A stretch of DNA of 64,000 nucleotides from contig NZ_QAOG01000002.1 in assembly GCF_003050705.1 (NCBI RefSeq), forward strand, positions 682,001-746,000. Direction: 5' to 3'. How positions within the stretch are numbered: position 1 is the first letter of the stretch; every line of letters begins with the position of its first letter. The position numbers were made by a program, and so were the translations under genes. The notes beneath the pieces are model-generated. The model searched no databases. It was not told the DNA's origin and worked only from the letters and a program-made list of their open reading frames with translations. The stretch is from Sphingomonas aurantiaca. GTDB lineage: Bacteria > Pseudomonadota > Alphaproteobacteria > Sphingomonadales > Sphingomonadaceae. Below are positions 16,151 to 25,547 of the stretch, piece by piece.

Positions 16151-18475
16151 ATGCGAACATGGTTGCTCGGACTTGCGCTTGCCTCGGTCGGAACCGCCGC
16201 AATGGCTGCTGACCAAGTGACGCCGGCCCAAAAGCCTGCGGCGGCGACGCCTGTGGCCGAGCCTGCGCCGGTGCGGCCGGTCGAGGCGGCGGCGCCCGGC
16301 GACCTGACGATGGCGCGCGTGTTCGGCAATCCGGACCTGTCGGGATCGCAGCCGCGCGCGGTGCGGCTGTCGCCCGACGGCACGCTGCTGACGTCGCTGC
16401 GCAACCGCGACGACGAGAAGGAGCGGTTCGATCTGTGGGCGGTCGATACCGCCACCGGGCAGGCGCGGATGCTGGTCGATTCGAAGAGCGTCGGCAGCGG
16501 CGCGGAACTCACCGAAGCCGAGAAGATGCAGCGCGAGCGCGCGCGGATCGGCGGGCAGAAGGGGATCGTCGCCTATGACTGGGCGCCCGACGGCAAGTCG
16601 ATCCTCGTGCCGCTCGACGGCGACCTGTATCTCGCCGGGCTCGACGGGAAGGTCACCCGGCTGACCAACACGCCCGGCGGCGAGCTGAACCCGGTGGTCA
16701 GCCCCAAGGGCGGCTTCGTATCGTTCGTCCGCGACCAGAACGTGTTCGTCCAACCGCTGGCCGGTGGCGCCGCGCAGGCCGTCACCAAGGGCGGCGGCGG
16801 CACCGTGCATTTCGGCGAGGCGGAGTTCGTCGCGCAGGAGGAAATGGATCGCCGCACCGGCTATTGGTGGTCACCCGACGAGCGCTATGTCGCGGTCGAG
16901 CGGTTCGACGAGGCGCCGGTGCACACCGCGACGCGCGCGTCGATCGGCGCGACGGGGACCAAGGTGTACGAGCAGCGCTATCCCGCCGCGGGCACGCCGA
17001 ACGTGCTGGTCGAGCTGTATATCATGAAGCCGGACGGTTCGGGGCAGGTGAAGGTCGATCTCGGCACCAACCCCGACATCTATCTGGCGCGCGTCGACTG
17101 GACGCCCGATGGCCGTATGCTGCTGGTCCAGCGCCAGAGCCGTGACCAGAAGCTGCTCGAGATGCTCCGCGTCGATCCGGCGACGGGCAAGTCGACCGTG
17201 CTGTTCACCGAGAAATCGGGGGTGAAGAGCTGGCTCAACCTGTCCGACGCCTATCATGTGCTCAAGGACGGCAGCCTGATCTGGCGGTCCGAGCGCAGCG
17301 GCTATGGGCATCTCTACCGGTTCGCGTCGGGCAAGTGGACGCAGATGACCAAGGGCGACTGGGTGGTCACCGATCTGGTCGGGGTCGACGAGGCAAAAGG
17401 GCGGCTGTTCTTCCTCGGCAACAAGGACGACGTGCTCGAGCAGCAGCTCTATTCGGTCGACGTCGCGAAGCCGAACGTGATCACCAGGCTGACCGAGGCG
17501 GGCTGGTGGAACAGCGCGACGATGGATGCGGCCGCGAGCCGGTTCATCATCTCGCGCTCGAACCCGAAACAGCCGACGCAGGTCTATCTGGCGGACGCGA
17601 CGGGCAAGCGGCTGTCGTGGATCAACGAGAATGCGGTGGTCGAGGGGCATCCCTATTACCCGTATCTGCAGAGCCATCAGGAGACCAAGTTCGGGACGCT
17701 GAAGGCCAAGAACGGGATGACGCTCTATTACGAGATGATCACCCCGCCGCTCGAGCCCGGCAAGAAATACCCGGTGTTCTTCGAACATTATGGTGGACCC
17801 GGCACCGGGCAGCAGGTGACGCGCGGCTGGCAGGGCGGATTGCCGCAATATCTGGTCGATCGCGGCTGGATCTATTTCAAGATCGACAATCGCGGCTCGT
17901 ATAATCGCGGCAAGGCGTTCGAGGACCAGATCTATCACGCGATGGGCACGGTCGAGGTCGAGGACCAGCTGTCGGGCGCGAACTACCTGAAGTCGCTGCC
18001 GTTCGTCGAGCCGAGCAAGATCGCGACCTATGGCTGGTCCTATGGCGGCTATATGTCGCTCAAGATGCTGGAGAAGACGCCGGGCGTCTATGCGGCGGCG
18101 GTGTCGGGCGCGCCGGTGACCGACTGGCAGCTGTACGACACGCATTATACCGAGCGGTATCTGGGCGATCCGGCGAAGGACCCGGCGAGCTATTCCACCT
18201 CGGCGGCGGTCGAGGACGCGAACAGGATCGTCGATCCGTTGCTGCTGATCCACGGCATGGCGGACGACAATGTGTTCCTCGACAATTCGACCAAGGTCGC
18301 CGCGCGGATGCAGGCGACCGCGACTCCGTTCGAGATGATGTTCTACCCCGGCTATACGCACCGCGTGGCGGGGCCGGGGATCAGCGAGCATGTCTGGGGG
18401 ACGATCCTGAACTTCCTCGACCGGACGGTGAAGGACAAGCCGGTTCCCGAGGCAGCGCCAGCACCGGTGAAGTAA
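16151..18475 (+). CDS. Dipeptidyl peptidase IV (S9B), exported
   Basis: 774 residues with a signal peptide (MRTWLLGLALASVGTAAMA). It removes Xaa-Pro/Ala dipeptides from peptide N-termini in the periplasm. An N-terminal beta-propeller (about 50-500) contains the DPP-IV double-Glu motif at E230/E231 (FVAQEEMDRRTGYWW), which anchors the substrate amino group. The C-terminal alpha/beta-hydrolase domain carries GWSYGGY (S630), HGMADDNV (D705/D706) and GYTHRV (H737). A Pro/Ala-rich spacer follows the signal peptide. The length matches bacterial DPP-IV. The MgtC-type gene starts 7 bp after its stop. Confidence 0.96.
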   Translation: MRTWLLGLALASVGTAAMAADQVTPAQKPAAATPVAEPAPVRPVEAAAPGDLTMARVFGNPDLSGSQPRAVRLSPDGTLLTSLRNRDDEKERFDLWAVDTATGQARMLVDSKSVGSGAELTEAEKMQRERARIGGQKGIVAYDWAPDGKSILVPLDGDLYLAGLDGKVTRLTNTPGGELNPVVSPKGGFVSFVRDQNVFVQPLAGGAAQAVTKGGGGTVHFGEAEFVAQEEMDRRTGYWWSPDERYVAVERFDEAPVHTATRASIGATGTKVYEQRYPAAGTPNVLVELYIMKPDGSGQVKVDLGTNPDIYLARVDWTPDGRMLLVQRQSRDQKLLEMLRVDPATGKSTVLFTEKSGVKSWLNLSDAYHVLKDGSLIWRSERSGYGHLYRFASGKWTQMTKGDWVVTDLVGVDEAKGRLFFLGNKDDVLEQQLYSVDVAKPNVITRLTEAGWWNSATMDAAASRFIISRSNPKQPTQVYLADATGKRLSWINENAVVEGHPYYPYLQSHQETKFGTLKAKNGMTLYYEMITPPLEPGKKYPVFFEHYGGPGTGQQVTRGWQGGLPQYLVDRGWIYFKIDNRGSYNRGKAFEDQIYHAMGTVEVEDQLSGANYLKSLPFVEPSKIATYGWSYGGYMSLKMLEKTPGVYAAAVSGAPVTDWQLYDTHYTERYLGDPAKDPASYSTSAAVEDANRIVDPLLLIHGMADDNVFLDNSTKVAARMQATATPFEMMFYPGYTHRVAGPGISEHVWGTILNFLDRTVKDKPVPEAAPAPVK

Positions 18476-18481
18476 GCGCCG

Positions 18482-19198
18482 GTGCGGTTCGTCGAGACGT
18501 TTCATTTGTGGCCGTTCCTCGACACGGTGGTGAGCTATGCCGCCGCGTTCGTGTTCGGGACGCTGATCGGGGCGGAGCGGCAATATCGCCAGCGGACCGC
18601 GGGGCTCAGGACCAACACGCTGGTCGCGCTCGGATCGGCGGCGTTCGTCGATCTGGGGCAGCGGCTGGGCGGGGATGTCGAGTCGATCCGGATCATCGCC
18701 TATGTCGTGTCGGGGATCGGCTTCCTTGGCGCGGGCGTGATCATGAAGGAGGGGATGAACGTCCGCGGTCTGAATACCGCGGCGACCTTGTGGTGCTCGG
18801 CGGCGGTGGGGTCTTGCGCGGGGAGCGACATGATCGCGGAGGCGGGGTTGCTGACCTTCGTCGTGCTGCTGGCGAACACTGCGCTGCGGCCGCTGGTCGA
18901 CGGGATCAACCGGATCCCGACCGAGGGGCGGACGATCGAGGCGACCTACAGCGTGATGGTGACCGCGGCGGCGGCCGATGCCGGGCCGATCGGCGACCTG
19001 GTGGTGGAGCATCTCGAGGCGGTGCAGTTGCAGGTGGCGGAACTCGACGTGACCGAGCGCGGCGAGGACCGGGTGGAGATCGCGGTGACTCTGGTGGCGA
19101 CGAACGTGCCGGCGGAGGAGCTGGATGCGATTACGGATCACCTCGCGAAGGTCCACCGGATCGAGCATGCCACGTGGCAGGCGCGGACGCATGATTGA
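18482..19198 (+). CDS. MgtC/SapB-family inner-membrane protein
   Basis: 238 residues. Four to five hydrophobic helices in the first 150 residues contain the family hallmarks FGTLIGAERQYRQRTAGLRTN and GIGFLGAGVIMKEG, followed by a C-terminal ACT-like cytosolic domain (about 155-235). MgtC proteins are linked to Mg limitation and acid tolerance, in some species through inhibition of the F-type ATP synthase; many family members simply remain uncharacterised. The start is a GTG 7 bp after the DPP-IV stop, with only a weak ribosome binding site, suggesting coupled translation. The pairing with a peptidase has no obvious functional meaning. Confidence 0.92.
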   Translation: MRFVETFHLWPFLDTVVSYAAAFVFGTLIGAERQYRQRTAGLRTNTLVALGSAAFVDLGQRLGGDVESIRIIAYVVSGIGFLGAGVIMKEGMNVRGLNTAATLWCSAAVGSCAGSDMIAEAGLLTFVVLLANTALRPLVDGINRIPTEGRTIEATYSVMVTAAAADAGPIGDLVVEHLEAVQLQVAELDVTERGEDRVEIAVTLVATNVPAEELDAITDHLAKVHRIEHATWQARTHD

Positions 19199-19211
19199 GG
19201 GCGCGCAAGGT

Positions 19212-19318
19212 CACCACCCCGGCGGAGGCCGGGGCCCAATTGGGGGACGGCGTTAACGGAGCGCTGCGCTTCGTTACTGCGACCTTCCAATTGGGCCCCG
19301 GCCTTCGCCGGGGTGGTG
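19212..19318. repeat. REPIN-like element (CCCCGGCGRAGGCCGGGG family)
   Basis: CACCACCCCGGCGGAGGCCG on the left and the inverse ending CGCCGGGGTGGTG on the right. The CCCAATTGGG-type inner arms also pair. The core holds a gttaacggagcg segment shared with the copies at 9762 and 27501. Confidence 0.82.
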
Positions 19319-19330
19319 CAGCAAAAGGAT

Positions 19331-19383
19331 GTTCCCCCGCGAAGGCGGGGGGCCAGATTGGGCCCCCGCCTTCGCGGGGGAAC
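19331..19383. repeat. Inverted repeat, CCCGCGAAGGCGGG family
   Basis: GTTCCCCCGCGAAGGCGGGG pairs with the inverse CCCCGCCTTCGCGGGGGAAC around a very short spacer. Same family as 9648-9700. Together with the adjacent element it fills most of the 311-bp gap between the MgtC gene and asd; the remainder (19384-19496) shows nothing recognisable. Confidence 0.8.
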
Positions 19384-19509
19384 AAGGGGGGAGGGCGACG
19401 GCAGTCTCGGCACTCCCCAACCCCCACTATCCGCGCAACAAGTCGAAAGCCGTTGGACCTGCCCGCGCAACGTCGGTACTGCGCGGGCAAGTCCAATCGG
19501 AGTTATGAC

Positions 19510-20535
<1,026 letters not shown>

Positions 20536-20997
20536 CCGCCGCGGGGGTGGGCCCCCGTTTCCTTCGAAAGCGACCTCGACACCGCGTCCTCACCCAGGGT
20601 GAAGGCGCGGTGTTTTGCGAGTCGTCGACGGCCGGACCGATTCGATGAAACGACGCGGATCCAACCACTTATGCCAGCATAAAGACCGGATGCGGTGATA
20701 TCTGCCACTTCGACCTGATTAGTGAGCAGCGTTGCAAGACGAGATGCCGGCATCGCTAATGAATTTAACCCTGTAAAACCTGGAACGGTTTCGGTTTGGA
20801 TCCATTTTGAGTAGTATTGAGTGTCAAATAACAGAGGTATAAGTCTAGAGTTCCTAGATTCTTCTTATTTATTATAGTAACTTACTGTTAGTATTGTTGG
20901 ATCGAACATCGCCCCGTTCCGGTAGTCGGACCCGAAGACGGTCGGCCATCCGGAAGTGTTCGCGCTGCCTGTGCAGCCGCCAGTGGAGGATTGTTCG
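20536..20997. other. 462-bp intergenic leader, partly AT-rich
   Basis: A GC-rich stem (CGGGGGTGGGCCCCCG, about 20541) follows asd and may end its transcript. The second half (about 20690-20890) drops sharply in GC, with runs such as TTCTTATTTATTATAGTAAC and the inverted pair TCTAG/CTAGA (near 20843-20858). No ORF is convincing. It probably contains the promoter and 5' leader of the autotransporter gene; GGAGGA at 20985-20990 is that gene's ribosome binding site. Confidence 0.5.
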
Positions 20998-23900
20998 ATG
21001 TACCAAGCGTTTGTTCGCCCGCATGCCGCCGCTACCGAGTCCCGCGCCGTCGCGACGATGCCCTCCGCCAGCGCCGTGGCGGGGGCTGGCAGGAGCAGTC
21101 GCGCGCTGCGCCGGCTGCGCGCAGGGGTGTCGCTGATCGGGGTGGCGGCAACCACGCTGTTCGCCGCGCAGACCGCCTCGGCGCAGACGGTAACGCCCAA
21201 CATCGTCAGCGCGTGCTCGGGCGTCAGCCTGCCGCGGTCGGTGGTGACAGACATCCTGCGGCCGGTGATCAACGGCGTCGTCGATCCGATCCAGTCGACG
21301 GTCAACCCGATCCTGGGAAGCGTCAACGCGGTCATCTCCGTGCCGCTCGTCTCGGCGCTCGTGCCGCCGCTGACGGTGTCCAACCTCAACATCAACGCGA
21401 CCGGCCTGCTGGACAATGCGGCGAACGGCAGTCCGATCACGCTGCAGGTCCTGAACGCCAACGGCACGGTCGTCGGGCCCGCGGATCGCTGCGACACGCA
21501 GGCGGACAGTTTCTCGCTGCGGACGCCCGCCGGGATCGCGATCGGCGGCAACCGGATCACCGGGCTCGGATCGACGGGTCTCGACGCGGTGGCGGGCGAG
21601 GCGAACTCGGTGGCGTTCGGCAATTCGGCGGCGACCGCGGCGACCGCGGCGGGATCGATCGCGTTCGGGACTCGCGCAGTGGTCGGCGCGGGCGCGACCG
21701 GGGCGATCGCGCTCGGCACCGATGCCAGCGCGACCGGCGTCAACGGCGTCGCGCTCGGCGCTGGCAGCGTCGCCACGCGCGCACCGCAAGCCGGCTACAC
21801 CGCGATCGGGCTCGCGGGCGTGCAGAATTCGGCCGGCGAGGTGTCGGTCGGTTCTGCAGGGCTCGAACGCCAGATCACCAACGTCGCCGCCGGAACCGCG
21901 GCGACCGATGCGGTCAATGTCGGGCAGCTTGCCGGCGTGCAGGCGCAGATCGGCACGCTCGCAACCGGCGCGGTGCAATATAACAGCGCCGCGCAGGACC
22001 GCGTGACGCTGGCAGGAGCCGCGGGCACCACGATCGACAACCTCGCACCGGGAACGCTCGGGGCTGCGTCGACCGAAGCGGTGAATGGCAGCCAGCTGTT
22101 CGCGACCAACACCAATGTCACGAACCTGACGACGAGCATCACCAATGGCGGGATCGGCGCGGTGCGATATACGGACGCGGCCACGCCGACCGTGCCGAAC
22201 GGTGGCGTGCCGAGCAACGACGTCGCGCTGGTCGGTGCGGCGGCGGGGCCGGTCGGGCTGCACAACGTGGCGGATGGCGTGGTCGCGGCCGGCTCGACCG
22301 ATGCGGTCAATGGCGGCCAGCTGGCGACCGTGTCGGGGCAGGTCGGCGGGCTGTCGGCGCTGGCGGTTCAGTATGACGATACGACACGGGCACGCGTGAC
22401 GCTGGGCGGCGTCGGCACGGGGGCGGCCCCCGTCGCGCTTGGCAACGTCGCGGCGGGCGCTCTTGGCGCTGCCTCGACCGAGGCGGTCAACGGCAGCCAG
22501 CTGTTCGCAACCAACACCAATGTCACGAACCTGACGACGAACATCGCGAACGGTGCGATCGGTGCGCTGCAATATTCGAGTGCGGCGGCGCCGACGACGC
22601 CGAACGGGGGCGTGCCGTCGAACGACGTGACTTTGGTCGGCGGTGCCGCGGGTACGGTCGCGTTGCACAATGTCGGCAACGGCGTGGTCGCGGCGGGATC
22701 GACCGACGCGGTCAATGGCGGCCAGCTGGCGAGCGTGTCGGGGCAGCTCGGCAACCTGGCCGCGCTGGCGGTACAATATGACGATCCGAGCCGGTCACGC
22801 GTGACTTTTGGTGGGGCGGGGGCCGCACCGGTGGTGCTGGGCAACGTGGCGGCGGGAACGCTCGCGGCGGGATCGACCGAGGCGGTCAATGGCGGGCAGC
22901 TCGTCGGGCTGGGGACGTCGGTCGCGGCGAGCCTTGGCGGGGCGTCGACCTATGACGCGGCAACCAACAGCGTGCTGGCCTCGATCGGGTTTGGCGGCGT
23001 GCGCTATGGCAGTGTGCAGTCGGTGTTCGATGCGGTCGACGGTGCGGTCAATGGCGGGGCGGGGATCCGGTACTTCCGGGTGCTCTCGACGCGCGGCGAC
23101 GGCAGCGTGACGGGCGTCGACAGCCTCGCGATCGGCCCGGAGGCGACTGCGAGCGCGGCCAACAGCGTTGCGATCGGCACCGGCGCCTCGGCATTGCGCG
23201 GCGGGACGCTCGGCTATGCGGCGCTGGGGCTGGGCGGGGTGCAGAACTCGGTCGGCGAAGTGTCGGTCGGGTCCGCGGGTGCGGAGCGGCAGATCACCAA
23301 CGTCGCGGCAGGCACCGCGGCGACCGATGCCGCCAATGTCGGGCAGGTCGCCGGCGTCGCAGCGCAGGTCGCGGCGCTCGGCACCAGCGCGGTGCAGTAT
23401 GACGATGGCGCCAAGACCAGCATCACGCTGGGCGGCGCCGGGGGCACGACGATCACCAACGTCGCGGCGGGCAGCCTCGCGGCGGGATCGACCGATGCGG
23501 TCAACGGATCGCAGCTGAACGCCACCAACGTCCAGGTCGCGAACAACACGACCGCGATCACCAACCTGGGCAACCAGATCAGCAATGGTGGCACTGGTCC
23601 GGTCCAATATTCGAACCCCGGCAGCGCCACCACGCCGAACGGCGGCACGAGGACCAACGACCTGACGCTGGTCGGCGCGGCGGCAGGGCCGGTGGGGCTG
23701 CACAACGTCGCCGGGGGTGCGATCGCCGCGGGATCGACCGACGCGGTCAATGGCGGGCAGGTCTATGCGCTGGCGCTGACCACCGCGAATGCCGTGTCGT
23801 ACAACACCGATGCGACCGGTGCGCGGACCAACACCGTGACGCTCGCCGGGGGTAACGCGGCGGCCCCGGTGACCGTGGCGAACGTCGCGGCGGGTACGCT

Positions 23901-24453
23901 GGCGGCAGGCTCTGCCGAGGCGGTGAATGGCGGGCAGCTCTACACGACCAACCAGGCGGTCGCAGCCGCGCAGGGAACGGCGGACACTGCCTTGGCGCTG
24001 GGCGGCAACTCGGTGCAATATGGGGCCGGGCGGACCAACGTGACGTTCAACACAGGCGGTGCGGCGACCGTGCTGAGCAACGTCGCGGCGGGCGTTTCGA
24101 CCACCGACGCGGTCAATGTCGGGCAGCTCAACTCGGGCATCAACTCGGCGGTGACGCAGGCCAACGCCTATACCGACGGACGGATCGCGGCGCTCGACTT
24201 CGACCTCCGATCGGTCCGCCGCGACAGCTATGCGGGAACGTCGGGCGCGCTGGCCGCCGCCGGGCTTCCGCAGGCGTACGAGGCTGGCAAGGGCATGCTC
24301 GCGATCGGTGGCGGCACCTATGCCGGGCAATCGGCGGTCGCGGTCGGCATGTCGAAGGCGTTCCATGACGGCCATACCGTCGTGAAGCTGAGCGGGACTT
24401 ATGACTCGCAGGGCAAGGCCGGGGCGTCGGGGGGGATCGGGTATCAGTTCTGA
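20998..24453 (+). CDS. YadA-like trimeric autotransporter adhesin (type Vc)
   Basis: 1151 residues. An extended N-terminal signal of about 64 residues ends ATTLFAAQTASAQ. Head-type repeats follow (NSVAFGNSAATAATAAGSIAFG, about 203-265; again near 715-745) with alternating small/hydrophobic residues. Many stalk/neck units have the pattern ITNVAAGTAATDAVNVGQL. The C-terminal anchor (about 1075-1151) ends MLAIGGGTYAGQSAVAVGMS...GGIGYQF, a four-strand YadA beta-barrel with terminal Phe. Such proteins trimerise, export themselves and bind surfaces or other cells. The start at 20998 has GGAGGA 7 nt upstream. A large in-frame duplication lies at 22063-22866. It stands alone, with no dedicated chaperone nearby. 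Confidence 0.95.
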   Translation: MYQAFVRPHAAATESRAVATMPSASAVAGAGRSSRALRRLRAGVSLIGVAATTLFAAQTASAQTVTPNIVSACSGVSLPRSVVTDILRPVINGVVDPIQSTVNPILGSVNAVISVPLVSALVPPLTVSNLNINATGLLDNAANGSPITLQVLNANGTVVGPADRCDTQADSFSLRTPAGIAIGGNRITGLGSTGLDAVAGEANSVAFGNSAATAATAAGSIAFGTRAVVGAGATGAIALGTDASATGVNGVALGAGSVATRAPQAGYTAIGLAGVQNSAGEVSVGSAGLERQITNVAAGTAATDAVNVGQLAGVQAQIGTLATGAVQYNSAAQDRVTLAGAAGTTIDNLAPGTLGAASTEAVNGSQLFATNTNVTNLTTSITNGGIGAVRYTDAATPTVPNGGVPSNDVALVGAAAGPVGLHNVADGVVAAGSTDAVNGGQLATVSGQVGGLSALAVQYDDTTRARVTLGGVGTGAAPVALGNVAAGALGAASTEAVNGSQLFATNTNVTNLTTNIANGAIGALQYSSAAAPTTPNGGVPSNDVTLVGGAAGTVALHNVGNGVVAAGSTDAVNGGQLASVSGQLGNLAALAVQYDDPSRSRVTFGGAGAAPVVLGNVAAGTLAAGSTEAVNGGQLVGLGTSVAASLGGASTYDAATNSVLASIGFGGVRYGSVQSVFDAVDGAVNGGAGIRYFRVLSTRGDGSVTGVDSLAIGPEATASAANSVAIGTGASALRGGTLGYAALGLGGVQNSVGEVSVGSAGAERQITNVAAGTAATDAANVGQVAGVAAQVAALGTSAVQYDDGAKTSITLGGAGGTTITNVAAGSLAAGSTDAVNGSQLNATNVQVANNTTAITNLGNQISNGGTGPVQYSNPGSATTPNGGTRTNDLTLVGAAAGPVGLHNVAGGAIAAGSTDAVNGGQVYALALTTANAVSYNTDATGARTNTVTLAGGNAAAPVTVANVAAGTLAAGSAEAVNGGQLYTTNQAVAAAQGTADTALALGGNSVQYGAGRTNVTFNTGGAATVLSNVAAGVSTTDAVNVGQLNSGINSAVTQANAYTDGRIAALDFDLRSVRRDSYAGTSGALAAAGLPQAYEAGKGMLAIGGGTYAGQSAVAVGMSKAFHDGHTVVKLSGTYDSQGKAGASGGIGYQF
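22063..22866 (+). repeat. In-frame tandem duplication (period 405 bp) inside the adhesin gene
   Basis: Copy 1 (22063-22467) and copy 2 (from 22468) share near-identical starts (CTCGACCGARGCGGTSAAYG) and the exact phrase ACCAATGTCACGAACCTGAC at 22111 and 22516, i.e. 405 bp (135 codons) apart. A more diverged partial third copy is around 23590-23760. Confidence 0.85.
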
Positions 24454-24475
24454 CACCCCCTGAGATAGACGTGAG

Positions 24476-24501
24476 CGGGCGGCCTTCGGGTCGCCCGTTT
24501 T
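24476..24501 (+). terminator. Rho-independent terminator after the adhesin gene
   Basis: The stem CGGGCGGCC (24476-24484) pairs with GGTCGCCCG (24489-24497) over a TTCG loop and is followed directly by TTTT. Confidence 0.8.
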
Positions 24502-24568
24502 CGTTCGCGGGCGTTGACAGACGGCGCGCGCGCTACGAACTGGCGGCGAACCATATCAGGATGAGACC

Positions 24569-25330
24569 GTGGCCAGCACCCCGAGCGAGACCCAGTATTT
24601 CGACAGCTTCGACGGCACGCGGCTGGCGTGGCGCGAGCTTGGCGAGGGACGGCCGGTGGTGCTGATCCACGGCTATTTCTCCGACGCGAAGACCAACTGG
24701 ATCCGCTACGGCCATGCCGCGAAGATCGCCGCCAACGGCTTTCGCGTGATCATGCCGGACCTGCGCGCGCATGGCGAGAGCGGCAAGCCGCATGGGCTGG
24801 AGGCGTATCCGGCGGATGCGCTGACGCAGGACGGGCACGCGCTGGTCGCGCATCTCGGGCTGACGGACTATGATCTGGGCGGCTATTCGCTGGGCGCGCG
24901 GACGACGTCGCGGATGCTCGCGACGGGGGCGACGCCGCGGCGGGTGATCTTCTCGGGGATGGGGCTTGCGGGGCTGACGCAGACGTCGCGGCGGGCAGGC
25001 CATTTCCGCAACATCCTGACCAAGCTCGGCGAGCATGTGCAGGGGACGCCCGAATGGCTGGCCGAGGCGTTCCTGAAGACCACCGGCGGCGATCCTGTGG
25101 CGTTGCTCGGGATCCTCGAGACGTTCGTCGACACGCCGATCGAGTCCGTCAAGGCGATCCAGCAGCCGACGCTGGTCGTGTGCGGGGCGGAGGACCAGGA
25201 TAACGGGTCGGCACCGGACCTGGCCGCGGCGCTGCCTCATGGGGAGTATGTCGAGACACCCGGCGGCCATATGAGCGCGGTGGTGAAGCCCGAGCTGGGG
25301 CAGGCGATCGCCGACTTCCTGGCGCGCTGA
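24569..25330 (+). CDS. Alpha/beta-fold hydrolase
   Basis: 253 residues. Features in order: oxyanion motif HGYFSDAKTNW (about 30-40), nucleophile elbow DLGGYSLGARTTSR (GYSLG, Ser near 109), acid in VVCGAEDQDNGS and His in TPGGHMSAV. There is no signal peptide, so it is cytosolic. It is closest in style to small proline-iminopeptidase/epoxide-hydrolase-like esterases; the substrate cannot be read from the sequence. The GTG start at 24569 is preferred because AGGA lies 9 nt upstream and family similarity begins at residue 9. It follows the adhesin terminator, so it is probably its own unit. Confidence 0.9.
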   Translation: MASTPSETQYFDSFDGTRLAWRELGEGRPVVLIHGYFSDAKTNWIRYGHAAKIAANGFRVIMPDLRAHGESGKPHGLEAYPADALTQDGHALVAHLGLTDYDLGGYSLGARTTSRMLATGATPRRVIFSGMGLAGLTQTSRRAGHFRNILTKLGEHVQGTPEWLAEAFLKTTGGDPVALLGILETFVDTPIESVKAIQQPTLVVCGAEDQDNGSAPDLAAALPHGEYVETPGGHMSAVVKPELGQAIADFLAR

Positions 25331-25369
25331 CGCGCACGGGATTGGCACGCTTTCCGCCACCTCTTCCGC

Positions 25370-25445
25370 CATCCTGACGAAAGTCAGGACCCAGGATCAC
25401 GGGCGCTGCCGTGCTTGGCTCTGGGTCCTGACTTTCGTCAGGATG
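25370..25445. repeat. REPIN-like element (CATCCTGACGAAAGTCAGGACCCAG family)
   Basis: The arms CATCCTGACGAAAGTCAGGA and the inverse TCCTGACTTTCGTCAGGATG flank a core of about 36 bp. It is nearly identical in its arms to 13479-13562, including the CTTGGCTCTGGGTCC inner segment. Confidence 0.82.
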
Positions 25446-25547
25446 ACGGGGGGCGGGCGGGGCGGGGGCGGGGCTGACATTTGTGATCGCGGGTTGACCA
25501 CGGCGCGGTCGAGCCGCCATCAGTGCCCCGCATAAAAGGGGATGATG

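Noticed and set aside
20872..24456. Long minus-strand open frames opposite the adhesin gene
   Set aside because: They are mirrors of repetitive Ala/Gly/Thr-rich coding DNA and start inside the AT-rich leader without ribosome binding sites.
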